Shown piece by piece: positions 1 to 12,134 of a stretch of 64,000 bases of DNA. Origin of the DNA: Hofstenia miamia (lineage: Eukaryota > Xenacoelomorpha > Acoela). Numbering within the stretch: position 1 is the stretch's first letter; each line of letters begins with the position of its first letter. The translations under genes and the position numbers were made by a program. Where the stretch lies: positions 2,354,116 to 2,418,115 of the forward strand of contig SCFE01000026.1 of assembly GCA_004352715.1 (NCBI GenBank), in the 5' to 3' direction. The notes beneath the pieces are model-generated. The model did no database searches. It was not told the DNA's origin and saw only the letters and a list, made by a program, of their open reading frames with translations.

Positions 1-346
1 NNNNNNNNNNNNNNNNNNNNNNNNNNNNNNNNNNNNNNNNNNNNNNNNNNNNNNNNNNNNNNNNNNNNNNNNNNNNNNNNNNNNNNNNNNNNNNNNNNNN
101 NNNNNNNNNNNNNNNNNNNNNNNNNNNNNNNNNNNNNNNNNNNNNNNNNNNNNNNNNNNNNNNNNNNNNNNNNNNNNNNNNNNNNNNNNNNNNNNNNNNN
201 NNNNNNNNNNNNNNNNNNNNNNNNNNNNNNNNNNNNNNNNNNNNNNNNNNNNNNNNNNNNNNNNNNNNNNNNNNNNNNNNNNNNNNNNNNNNNNNNNNNN
301 NNNNNNNNNNNNNNNNNNNNNNNNNNNNNNNNNNNNNNNNNNNNNN
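1..346. other. Assembly gap (N run)
   Basis: Only N is present, so the window opens inside a gap. The first real bases (347-368) are an AT dinucleotide run, which probably caused the assembly break. Confidence 0.99.
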
Positions 347-368
347 ATATATATATATATATATATAT
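347..368. repeat. (AT)n microsatellite at gap edge
   Basis: About eleven AT units directly follow the opening gap. Two other gap or truncation edges in this window (34114 and 35561) are also TA runs. Confidence 0.9.
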
Positions 369-1178
369 TTATATCAAATCATATTTATATTTGCAATTTC
401 AGAAAATATTTTACTTCAACAGAATTAAGTTTTGTACCAAACATTTGTCGACGAGCAGCGGAAACATTGAAATGATTCTCGGCATAGCTCGATAACTTCT
501 TCAAAAATCTTGCGCTCTCAGAATTTTTTATACATATTTTTTTCATTCATTTAATAAGCACTTAAAAATATGACTGCAAATAACACAAAAAACATAATTC
601 TATACCGAATGAAACAATAAGAAACGCAGACCAATTAATTAGCTATGCTTAAACAGGGTTGTATATCCAAAGTAGTACTCAAGCTTTGTTCGACTCGGAA
701 AAATTTAGATGCGATCTTAAAACATGACGAACAACTTTTTATAGAAACATCAAGAAATGGTAGTATCCTTGAGGATTAAGTAGAAAATGACCGGAAATAT
801 TATATTAAGAAGTGGATTTGAAAAAAAATTCGAAAAACCCTGGCTTTTATTCCTTAATAAGCATCTAAGAAAATATTTTTGAACAAACAATATATTATTA
901 AGTCTATTAAATTTATAAATAAATATCAAAAAATACAAAATCTAGTATAAAAACATCTCACATTGAAAAAATGTGTGCAAAATTTTATTATTGACAGAAA
1001 AACTAACATTATTTACCAAATAGTTCTAGGAAAACATGTATTATATTCGTGCAAATTGTTTAATTTAAATATAAAATTAAACCGAATACAGTCGTTACGC
1101 CATCTCGCGTACTAAATTAATTCAATTCTTTTTACTTTGCCAATTGTCCAACACAAGCAATGTATTTTTGCATAAGCA
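369..1178. other. Upstream region of the troponin C-like gene, nothing recognised
   Basis: AT-rich sequence with no convincing coding stretch on either strand. It should hold the promoter and 5' leader of the gene starting at 1179, but I see no clear TATA box or initiator. A short upstream frame opens at ATG 1161 and stops just after the gene's own start. Confidence 0.5.
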
Positions 1179-4100
1179 ATGTCGATTGAGTTGAATGATG
1201 AACAAATTGAAGGATTTCGGGCAGCATTCGCAATATTTGATAAGGTAGAATTTATTTATGAATAAATATCATTCATTACATTAATATAAGAAAATTGTTT
1301 TCATTATGTGGTTCCATTGAGAAGATTATGACTTGAATTTAAAGGAGATTATAAATTGTAAAAACCTTTGGATATATGTCTCCCCTCTCCTCCCCTCAGG
1401 GAAAATATAATACTATTAACACTATTCTTGAGATGCAATAACGTCCACTTGAGTTTTTAGTTTATCCACAACTCACGTATCGAAAAAATCCATGAATTAT
1501 GTTGTAGGAAAGGGGATCGATTTGTTGCCATGGCGTAGTAGGGACCCTGATTTAGACATTTCGAAAAATTTTGGGAATTTGATAGAGTTTGTTAATAGTT
1601 AACAACGCAAAACAATCAAAGAATTCGAAAAAAAAGGAAACAAAGAAAATATAAACTGTTCATCAATAGACTTGCATAAATCAATGTCGTATACAGCGCC
1701 GTCGACAGCTGGTGTTTGTCTTTACCATGTGCAACATATACACCTAGCTTAATACCATTTTTTACTCTTATTAATTTCTTGAAATCGAAAAAGATTAAAT
1801 TAATCAATTTCTTGATGAACTTAAAAATTATTTGATAAAGTACACGCTCTGTTCTGGGCTGCACTAATTTTACAATTTTAGACCAATTTGACAACGCTAA
1901 TTTCGGCCTTGATATGTTTGCTGTTGCAAGTTTACTAGAATGGAGAAGCCAAGTACTTACTGTAACAGATGAAAACAGTGACTGATGTACTTGCTATTTT
2001 CAATTACTATAATTCCTTTCCTTTGTAACAAAATTTCCCATTTTAGTTCATAGCATGTATTGTCTAAACTACCACATACTGTATTTAATAATATAAATGA
2101 AAAAAACTAAATTAGTGATTTTATTAGATTTCAACCCACTAGTAGTACTATATCTTCATCGCTACAATCAGTATTGAATCTAGGTTTGAAATTCCGGGAG
2201 TACTGATTTCACCAAGGGGTGCAGTTCAGAGCTGCAGCTATGTCTGGTTTTCTGCAAACATTGTATTGTGGGCTTTGAGTACAGCCATGTACTCTCATTT
2301 TCTAAAATATCATTTTGGCACGGTAGTGTTTTCATATGTGCTCACAAGCACAGCTTGTTAAATTTTCTTAGCCTTATTAACCTAAGCGCATTTCTTCTCT
2401 ATCAAAGCAACTATATTGTGCCTCATAAACAACTACAGAAAATATATGAACCACACCATTACAGATCGAATAATTCCTATGCTGTTCCAGTGAGATGAAT
2501 TAATGATCGGAATTTTCAAAATATTTACCATTGTCGACGATGAAACCAGAGATGAACATGAGCAGAAAATTTTGCGACCCTCCCGACAGCTTTGAACCCC
2601 AAAATAAATGCTGAACTGGACAACTCTCTATAGAAAAACATGGTCCTTCCTCAGAGCCTGCAGTCAGGAAATTGGGCAAAACATTGGGTCAGGACATATT
2701 ACTAAGTCTATTCTAGTCACATATTAGTTCTACCTACTTCTTTGTATATTAGCCTAATAATGTTGCTCCGGGGATAATTATTTTTACCCGGGAGGGGATT
2801 ACTCCCCGAAATACCTCCGTAGATTTTCATTTCGATTATATGTTTATAGTAAGATTTTGCGTATGTTACTTCTTATTGGTGATTGGTGTATTGATTATAT
2901 CGTTTTCTTTGTTGCGGTTGATAGCTTGATCTCACCATTGACGGTATTTGGTTGTCAGATGAAATATAGTATTACGTTCTCGTCCAATTCATTTACACGT
3001 AATTACGTAAATTGTCCAAAACGCATATACGCAACTTTGTCATCTGACTAACAAAAAATTTCATTGCAAAAAATATCATAAGGGAATTGATCCAAATTCA
3101 ATACGTTAACAAGTGAAAATGCAACCGTAAACAACAATTCTAGCTTCAAATGTCTGCATAAGCTTAATAAATTTATTTGCATAGATATATTTGAAGAAAT
3201 GTGCAGAACCTAAATGTGTCAAAGTTGTTTGTAATAACATTTGCGGAAAAAACTTCATCTTTAGCGAATTAATTTTGAGTGTAAGTTAACGATTTGGTTT
3301 ACGGTCATGTTAACGTAAAACAACATTTGTTAACGGTGTTGTTAATGTATTGAATTTGGATCACTTCCCTAATTTACAATGCAATTGTATTCAAAAAAGT
3401 TTCTTAATATAAACTTGTGTTATATCATATCTCGTTAGTGTTTCATAGGATGGCGGTGGGGACATTAGCAGCAACGAACTTGGTGCTGTATTGAGGGCTC
3501 TTAACCAGAACCCGACTGAAGCTGAATTACAAGATATCATCTCAGAAGTTGATGTTGATCTCAGCGGTACAATTGATTTTGATGAATTTCTGGAAATGAT
3601 GAAAAATGCTGCAAAAATTTATAAAGAAGACGTCGATGACTTTAGGGATGTTTTTTCAATTTTTTCCAATGCAAATGGAACGATAGAACCAAGTGATCTC
3701 AAGTTAGTATATTTGACAAATAAATTCTGTATAGGTAGGAACAGCAATAATAATTCTTAATCTAAATAAATAGCTGTTTGACCCGTGCTTCACTCTGGAA
3801 ATGTATTCAAAAAAGCAGAAAATTCTCCCTGGGATATTTCCCTCCCTAAGATACCTGTGCCAACAAGGAAATTCTTCATAAAACAGTTGTAAAACTGAGA
3901 AAGCTGTTAAACAATAAGAGAAACTATGAAATGCCACTTAAATGAAGAAATGAAGTATGGGAACATTTAAGTCAATAATTAGTTCACTAACTAAGTCATT
4001 GAGTAAACGTGCATAAAACCTTCAGGAGGTCAGGGGGTTACAAAAATACATGATGTTGGTACCTTGGTCTAAAAGTTTCTGAGTTATAAGCGGACAAACA

Positions 4101-6589
4101 CACACATTTTGCCCTTTATATAATAGATAATGTACATAAGAGATTGTTTCTACCTGCATTAGCGTTACGAAGCCCATTTTTATAATTTGCACATAAATGA
4201 TTCAATTATGAGATCGCATAAAATAGCATTCTCTGAAAAAATACTAAAAAGTTTTCTACTGCAGTAGTATTTAAATTTTTTCAGTAATTTCCTGTCAAAT
4301 TAAGTATATATTCCTATAAATTACCATGATCAACCAAATTGAAAATATTTATATCTTCTAATTGTAACATATAACTTTAATAATATGCACAAACGTTTAT
4401 GAGCATTTTTATCACAGACAGATAACATTATGCCAATATTATATTCAATTTGCTAATACATTCCTCATATTTTACAATACAAATTAGAAAAAAAAATTTA
4501 TTAAAAAATAATATTTTCCACAGGCAGCTCCAAAATCAGGTTTAGAAACCCTATTTGACCTGGGTATTTGTGGACTCCTCAGGTCTGGGGAGAGACGATT
4601 TCTCCCCTATCTAACTCTGGATTGGATAATGAATGATATTAAAGCGAAACTGTGTATAAGAGACAGCATCAGTACTATCAATTTGGAATGTCAAGAAATT
4701 TCATGCAATCATTACTTTTAATGAGCTCGTTAAATCTAAAAATTGTGGAGACATTTTTGAAATATATTAAATACTGCCTTTAAAAGTTGGAAATGTAAGA
4801 ATTCTTGAAAATTCTTTCTTAGTTTGTCAAACATAATTATCTCTCTATTTTATATAAATTGACATTTCTCATAAAAAAAATAAAGTTTGGCAAAAATTGC
4901 AAGACTGCCACCAGCTGAAAAAAACCATACATAAAATAAGATGTTTAGAAAATTTCTATTAGGACATTATAATCCCAAATAAGTCAGGAAGTCACAAAAT
5001 CAAGTCTCATTAAGAAAGTCCTACAAGTTTTTGAGTAATAATCAAATGCTTAATAGGTTAAGAAATCTTCTCTCAAGCCGAATAAGGTTAAGATAATTTA
5101 CTGGAAGATAGTTGTTGATTTACCTTCACGCACGTTCAGTAACATTTCAATAATATATAACACATTTATATCTAAAATGAATGCTTTAATAAAAATTAGC
5201 CAATCAATTTGAGAGCTAAATCTTTGCATTTACCAGTCAATTTTAGAATGCTGAATTTCCTTAATAGAGGTAAACTTTTAATTTCATTGTTGCACAACAA
5301 TTTGGTAAAGGATTATCAGTAAGCTTTTCATATTCGTTTGTGGATACTTGATTTGAACATGAGGCAAATGAATATTAAATCTGTACACACAAACGCTACC
5401 TATTACTTAAGAAAATCATTTGCAGATGTTCAGCAATTTCTTTGAACATTTAAAAGTATTAAAGTGAAAAAAACTCCAATGGAGTGAACAGTTGAGCCAA
5501 ATAATAACATTGGAACTAAATTTTTTGAACCCTCCAAGATTCAGACTTGAAATCATTTTGTTTTCATAAACAAAGCAGAATTATCTGGAGAAATCTTACA
5601 TTTTTGAGAAGTATACCTAAATGAGGAATAAAACGTAACACCGGAAACTCACGGTTTTAGTGGAATACGAAAATAATGCAGATAATACATGAACAAAAAT
5701 GGTAGCAAAACACGTAAAACACAATGATTGGAAAACACCAGAATATGTGGATAACTGAAAAAATTGAATCTAAATTTCCTGGTTTGAAATGAGCTCAAAT
5801 ATACCATTAAGAAATTGAATAAAGATTTTGTTACTGTTATAATTTAATGTTATAATCTAATATAATTATGTAGGTCGAATGAAAGTTCATTCCCTCTTGC
5901 CTTTGGAATTGTAGCAATTGCTTCTTCGTAGCACTGACATACATAAATGTATTTGAGAGCACAATCGTTATATTGTTGTTGGTTTGCTTTCAACTGTTTC
6001 TGTAAATGATAATGACGTTTAAATTTGCAAAGTGTGAAAGTAGAGTAGAGGGACATCCAAGAGATTATAATTACAAAATTCATGAAGTTGTTAGGTGATC
6101 TTAACAGAGCTGCTGCACAATATAATTCACTAAGGCAGGCATGTTGCGTGAAGTTACCTAACAAAAACGATTAAAACATTTTTCTTGCATTACGAAGCAT
6201 TCAATATACAAATTCTAGCTTTTTTAAAAATAATTTTCCTTTAAAAAAGTGCTCTTACTATTTAAGAATTCAATAATATCGATATTGATAAGAAATCATT
6301 TCGTTCATGGTTTTTTCTAACGATAACATTATATTTCTCATTTAGAATCTTATCTTATCTTATTTTTTTATCGCTAGTTGATTTTAAATATTTTTATACG
6401 TAATGTGTTTCTTAGATTTATTTTGTGAATCAGAAGACTGTTTAATATATATTTAGATCTGTTTTAAACAAACTTGATCAAGACTTGAGCGAAGAAGAAG
6501 CAAGAGAGGTTATACAAGATGCAAACTTATCGTCAAAAAATTGCATCGTTTATGAGGATTTTGTAAAACTTCTTAGTGGAAATCATTGA
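1179..6589 (+). CDS. TNNC: Troponin C-like EF-hand protein, three exons
   Basis: Calcium sensor of the troponin complex that regulates muscle contraction. Exons are 1179-1244, 3449-3702 and 6457-6589. Donors are GTAGAA and GTTAGT, and both acceptors end in TAG. The joined frame is 453 nt, 150 residues, close to the usual troponin C length. The first EF-hand loop (about residues 21-32, split by intron 1) reads [12 protein letters not shown]; the DGGGDIS core is typical of troponin C rather than calmodulin. The second loop reads [12 protein letters not shown] and is followed by EFLEMM. The C-terminal lobe is odd: loop 3 (around [12 protein letters not shown]) lacks the position-1 Asp and final Glu, and loop 4 (around [12 protein letters not shown]) lacks most calcium ligands. 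Only the N-lobe therefore looks able to bind calcium. Introns of about 2.2 and 2.75 kb hold mobile-element debris. A divergent calmodulin-like protein is the main alternative. Confidence 0.75.
1245..3080. other. Intron 1 of the troponin C-like gene, no gene seen
   Basis: AT-rich intronic sequence. Short open frames here (for example 1616-1894 minus and 2268-2498 plus) have no recognisable motif and are probably chance. Confidence 0.5.
3081..3370. mobile_element. Short inverted-repeat element (MITE) in intron 1
   Basis: The ends form 30-bp inverted repeats matching at 28 of 30 positions. Left begins AGGGAATTGATCC and right, reverse-complemented, begins AGGGAAGTGATCC. The interior has more internal inverted repeats built on GTTAAC motifs and no coding capacity. 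I could not define a target duplication, so the superfamily is open. Related sequence (AACACCGTTAACAAATG type) recurs at about 8110-8200. Confidence 0.65.
5850..6019 (-). other. Possible antisense coding exon inside intron 2, unrecognised
   Basis: On the minus strand an acceptor-like CATTTACAG (about 6019) precedes an open stretch of 49 codons ending in TAA. It is rich in Gln, Tyr, Glu and Lys ([17 protein letters not shown] at its start). The composition is more protein-like than the surrounding intron, and the same frame stays open to 6164. I do not recognise a family. It could be an exon of a nested gene, a decayed insertion or chance. Confidence 0.2.
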
Positions 6590-6788
6590 AATTTTTTAAT
6601 GCAAACAATTGTCAAGCTGAAATAATGTAAAATTTGACATGAATGAAATGGAAAGACAAATTCATAAGTCCAAAATTTGACAAAAATTTTGATAAAATTG
6701 ATTGTACCTTTAAAGCAATCAAAAGGTGGCCTTCAAGTCGAAATATGCCTGCTATCATGTTTTGCAAGCATATAAATGTACTCGTTCA

Positions 6789-7078
6789 CAGGGCCGTCGC
6801 TATGGGAGGGCCAGGGGGCATGGACCTCCCCATTGGGCCACTGGGCCCCATTCCTCTTGGCATCCTTGATACAAAACTCCAAAGTATTAATTCTAATATT
6901 CTGTAACTAAGTTAGAGTGAATATATTTTAGTTGAAATATATGAAATACTAATGCCATTTTATTTAAAAATTCAATGAAAAAGTGTGAAACTATTTCATA
7001 TGAATAAAACTATGATTAATTTATTGAACTTTGCGGGGCAATGGCCCCCCTAAATTTCAAATAGAAGCTACGAGCCTG
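6789..7078. mobile_element. Non-autonomous hAT element with 8-bp target duplication
   Basis: The 290-bp element is flanked by the perfect duplication CTCGTTCA (6781-6788 and 7079-7086). Its ends are imperfect inverted repeats, CAGGGCCGTCGCT against CAGGCTCGTAGCT. Both subterminal parts are GC-rich (GGGGCC-type), unlike the neighbourhood. An 8-bp duplication and CAGG termini are diagnostic of hAT. It has no transposase. It sits about 200 bp downstream of the troponin C-like stop codon, so it may lie in that transcript's 3' end. Confidence 0.85.
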
Positions 7079-7086
7079 CTCGTTCA

Positions 7087-8969
7087 CTTTGTGGTAAGCA
7101 TTAAGTTTTGTCTTTAACTATTTTCGGGAAAGTAGTTTGCTTTTTCGACTAATCTTAACTGTCTAGACGTTGTCTATGGATGTTTTAAGAGACGGTCACT
7201 TTGACAATTTAAACACAACTTCTCTTTGCAACATATTCATTGATATCAATATGAGTTCTACATTATAAAATTAGTATCCTAGAAATGATTGAGTGGAATA
7301 TATTTTGACTAAGGAAAATGTCATTGCACAATTGAGGCCTGGTGTTAGGTGTCAATGTGGAGACTTTCCCCCACCCACAATGTTTTGGATTAAATTTTCA
7401 GTACCAGTTTAGTTTTGCTACTTAATACCTTGTATATATATACATATTTAGGTAGCTGCATAACTATTGGCCCCTACCCAAATTTGCTCAGAATTGTTTA
7501 TGAAATATTTTTTCTAATTGTGGGTTTAAAAGTTTTTGCTACATTTATATAATTACCTTATATTGGTATTGTGGGGCGCCAAATTACAAACTTGCGGCCT
7601 CAAATTTGCTTAAAATTGTTTCTAATCTTTCCTTCAAATTTTAGAAACAATTTTTTTGTAATTTGGGGACCGGTGCGTGCTCACCACCTCAGTGACGCCC
7701 CTGATATGCAATTTAAAGGAATTCACTTTTTTAAGCGCTCATGGATCTTTTAGGATTGATTTCATATCTTTTTCTTATACATAAAGCCGACAAGTTGTAC
7801 ATTCAGAATGAGTCCCCGCCGGCATTCGAGATTAATGACAAACATTATTGTTAGTTTCGGCCTATTTGTGGTTAAGAACTTTAGCCTGAATAACTTGTAC
7901 ATTTAGGATAGCAGTAAACCCTTTATTAGCAATATAGATTTAAAAATGTTTGCTTGAACAATTACTTTTGTTTGAGATATTTATATAGTTTCACACATAT
8001 TTTTTATCTAGGATACGTGTCACTTGTTTTGCATTAAAAAGTGGTTGTTTTTTCCTAAATTTATTCCCTCATTACATTATAAATGCGATGATGAGTTGTG
8101 AATTTTGTTTACATATTCATAAGTAAAAATACAACCGTAGCTAACACCGTTAACAAATGGCGTTTAGCTTAACATGATCGTTAACCAAATGTTTAACATG
8201 TACTCAGAAATAAATTGTAACTGTGAGGTCTACCAATAACCCGTCTGAAACAACACAGGTTTTCGGACTTCTATCAACATTTTGTTATCATCATATTAAT
8301 ACCTACTTCAAATCCATTTAAAGAATATATTTTTGTAAATAATAGAAATATTTATTATAATGCATAAACTATGTCTACTGTTGCTTTTATTTGATCATTG
8401 AAATGAGAACTTACAGGGATTCCAATAAAAAAATTTATGTCATTTGTAGGTGCAATTTCACAGATTTTTAAAACAAATAGACCACCCTCTGCATGATGTC
8501 AATATACAAACAATATGGTGAAGCAAAGGTTCACACTGAGAACTCTGGTTAAAAAGTTCACGAATTATTTTGGCAACAGACAACAACCTCGACCACCTTT
8601 ATGTGATTGATGAACACTTGATATTAGTATTCGTTTATCTATAGATTTGGTGGTAAGGGCAGCATTTCAAATACTTTTCTTGAATTTTTGGTTATTGAAG
8701 ACTATATTTAATGTGGTTTTCCACAAGCAAAAAATTCTTTAAAAATTGGCTTTGTTCAGTTTATATCTGTTTTCTTCATAATAATATGTGCATTATTACA
8801 TACAATATCGCCGAGAATATCTTAGAAATCAAGTGTCTTCCAGCTAGAAAACATCAATAGAATTTCTTCAAACAAATTAACGCCACTTTTCATATGATTT
8901 TGGTCTTACAAATTTTAGAATTATAAAATCCTTATACGCGTATGGATTCAAAAATTATATTCATTCGAA
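7087..8969. other. Intergenic, mobile-element remnants only
   Basis: Around 7571-7704 there is an inverted repeat (CCAAATTACAAA against its complement) next to a hAT-like terminus CAGTGACGCCCCTG, but no matching left end or duplication. 8110-8200 resembles the element at 3081-3370. No gene is supported. Confidence 0.4.
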
Positions 8970-9174
8970 TATACAATAACTATTATTGACAAGATACATG
9001 GCTGTATATATATATATAAAAATATGCATGATGTCAACAAAATGTTGACAGACGTCGTGATAAGTGCTAACGNTATACAATAACTATTATTGACAAGATA
9101 CATGGCTGTATATATATATAAAAATATGCATGATGTCAACAAAATGTTGACAGACGTCGTGATAAGTGCTAACG
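8970..9174. repeat. Direct duplication split by a single N (contig join)
   Basis: 8970-9072 (103 bp) and 9074-9174 (101 bp) are the same sequence except for one TA unit in an internal TA run. They are separated by one N at 9073. This is best read as two contigs whose ends overlap but were not merged, not as a biological tandem repeat. Confidence 0.85.
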
Positions 9175-12134
9175 CCTGTTTTTACGCAAACATTTGCGGG
9201 ATATTTAACGTTAATTATGACGTCATGTGGCAATTGATTATTACAAATAGCTTTGCCGCATTAAGGTTGTGCACTTTTTTCTAATATACATTTATAGAAA
9301 TAAACTTATCCAGACATTTGAAGCAATTTTATTAATCCATTATATTTATATTTGTGAATAAAAAATCGATATACCTACAGCTTTAAGTGCGCATTAAATT
9401 TTTCAATTTACAGTAAAGTAAACGAAGTTAATAAAAAATAATCTAAACAAAAATATAATAAATAGCTAACTTATAAATAAAAAAAGTTGAAAAGAAAAGC
9501 ATCAAACCTTTCGGTACAATACAAATCTTATTCTTAATGAAAATGTAGAAAAACTCATAAGAATTGTAATATACTTCTTACAAAAATGGAACATAAGCTG
9601 ATATCTTAAACTAATCCAAAAACTAAATATGTGTATTGCCATAATACAAAGTAATAATGATCAAGTGTCTATTGCTATGAAATACGAAGCATTTTCAATA
9701 GCTTAAATAAAAACATTCTTTAAATATATTTCAGCTATCAAAACCATGTCACTAAAAACTTACAACATATTCCATTTATATTGATTAGATTTTATAATAA
9801 TAATAGTAACTAATAGCTCTACGTCTTATTTTTAGATATTTTTTTCGTTATTCCTTAAAAATTTTAACGTCATATGTAGTTCACAATTTTTTTAGTGTTT
9901 TCAAATTGTTGACTTGGTTTCATTTTCTTGTCGACCGCAGTATCCGATATAGTACTCAAAACGACTTATTGTTTTTCATTTGAAGATAAATGTAGAGATG
10001 CGCTTTAATCCAGTAAAATCGACAATTTCACAACCAGATCCGGGTATCCGGTAAAATTTAAATTGCTTATCGGATTTTACCGGATAACATATTCTGAGAT
10101 AAAACTTGATTTAAAATGGAATTTTCGAGGGAAAAACTATATTTTTTCCATGATATGGAAGTGGTCATGAAACAAAACAAGTTTTTTTTGACATATCAGG
10201 ACGTACTCGATGTTAATTGAGAAGTAAAGTTATTCTTTATAGACAATTAGGGCAACCAAAAGTCACTTTTTCTGTTTGTTAATTTGCAGGCTGCTTAAAA
10301 ATAGAAGGCTTTCAGTAATCCACGTTGTCTATTCAACATACATAACATGTTTTTGATTTCACATAGTATATATTTAATCTTGGGTGTCAAAATTTAAAAT
10401 GTTTCATACAATACTTTTTGTCTACGTTTTGCAAATTTTGAAACTTATCAAAATGCATAGTTGCATTTTTAAAGATTTTTATTCAAGCCCCCAAGTTGAA
10501 AACTGCTTGATCGCAAACGATGTACCATCTTTTCCCCAGTCAGAATATTAGAAACATATGGAAGGTGCCAGGGAACTTGATTATGATGAAAAATTTGATC
10601 TTATATCATATTGAAAGAATTTCACTTCCAAAAAACGTAGATCATATTTAACCATACAAGTTTCAAAAACAGCTCCTGAACTAGCGCTTTGTTCAACTGG
10701 AACTACGATTCGTGATTTACTCGCACAGTTGGGCATCTTGCACATCCGAACAGTGTAACATGTAGTAGTTTAAAATACAGCAATTCATATTTTATGTTCG
10801 AGGTTGTTCTATTAGGAGATTTGCAGGATTCGGTGTTACGTTAGTAGGAGATCTGTGGGAGTGCGATCAATCTATACATTGTGCTTCTACAAGACTATTT
10901 TTTCTGATGTTAGTGTTTAAGCATAACAGAAAAAAGCTTGTCTAAGCACTTATTTAGTGTGATCAATAATTTGTAATTGAATTGAAATTCCTGACTAAAT
11001 CACCCTGTTTTATATTGTGAGGAAAAGTAGAATTCTTAAAGAAAAAAAGAAGAACAAAATATAGTTTGTTGAATTTTTGTATACAGAATATATTACAACT
11101 ACTGATAACATATTGTCAGAAAATGGACCAACCATCCATTCGGAATGCTGCTTAATGTGACTCCACAAATATGTATATGATATCATGACCAAATTTTGAT
11201 GCAGGCTTTATAAAAGGGCATACATAGATATGCAACCAATGGATTTAAGAAATTTATCATATTGCAGCCAAATAGAATACAAAGCACAATAATACTGTAA
11301 ATACGAATTTCTCGAATTTTCTAAGCATTGTGTTTTAATCCAATAAAGTTATACAAAACCTACTTATTTTGTGGACATCTAATGCAATGCTCACATGATT
11401 AAAAGTCAGGCCTGCAATTAGTTACCATGATGTTGCACATTAAATTTAGATTAATATCAGACATATATCAAAAGCAATTATTTTAATGGTATGAGGAATT
11501 ATTAAAAAATTGTATTTGGGGAACAGCTGTGACATTTTGGAAATTTTTGAAAATTTTTCCAAAGCATAGCAAATTTTGTTTGTCCAACCAATTCCAATCA
11601 AATTCCAATGTCCAATTGGAATCTAATAGGATTTTAATTCCAATTGACAAGCCTGTTAACTCCTCTTCATGTAGCTCAATGAGAGAAGTGGCGTTAATCG
11701 CGGTAAGCATAGCGCCCTTGCAAGGGCCGAATGCTCGCGGAGAAAGCATCGGTAATTACTCTCCAAATGATTGTCGATAGACAGATTTTAATGAGTGATG
11801 ATATTTTAGGTTTCAAGATTTCACGTTTCAGCCTGTTTATGTCAGGAAGCATAAGTAAGCTTACAAGTTATATAGAAAAACTGCAGAAATATATAAAGAT
11901 GCTGGAATTCCCTTCACAACAGCAACTCTCATTGTCGCAGTTAATGTGGTTCCATTTTGTAAATTTACCAAACCCGGTTTAGCAAAAAATAGTGAGCAAG
12001 CTTCTGAGCTTGTGCAAAGTGTTTCTTAAGAGTTGAATTACTTGTGATAAAGACATATCGTCAGTATCTTACAAGCAATACCCTGTAAATTTACTAGTCT
12101 AAACATCAATCAGGCACGTACAAAAGCATACAGC
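9175..12134. other. Intergenic, no gene recognised
   Basis: Very AT-rich. Two short perfect inverted repeats stand out: TATCCGGTAAAAT (10045-10057) with its complement at 10074-10086, and CAATTGGAAT with its complement around 11612-11645. An open stretch at 11731-11982 (+) carries no recognisable domain. Confidence 0.4.

Noticed and set aside
7571-7704. Another complete hAT MITE
   Set aside because: The right end CAGTGACGCCCCTG looks right, but no matching left end or 8-bp duplication was found.
8970-9174. A biological tandem duplication
   Set aside because: The copies are split by a single N and nearly identical, which fits an unmerged contig overlap better.
11731-11982. 83-codon plus-strand frame
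   Set aside because: No motif, no splice context and no repeat copy; likely chance.
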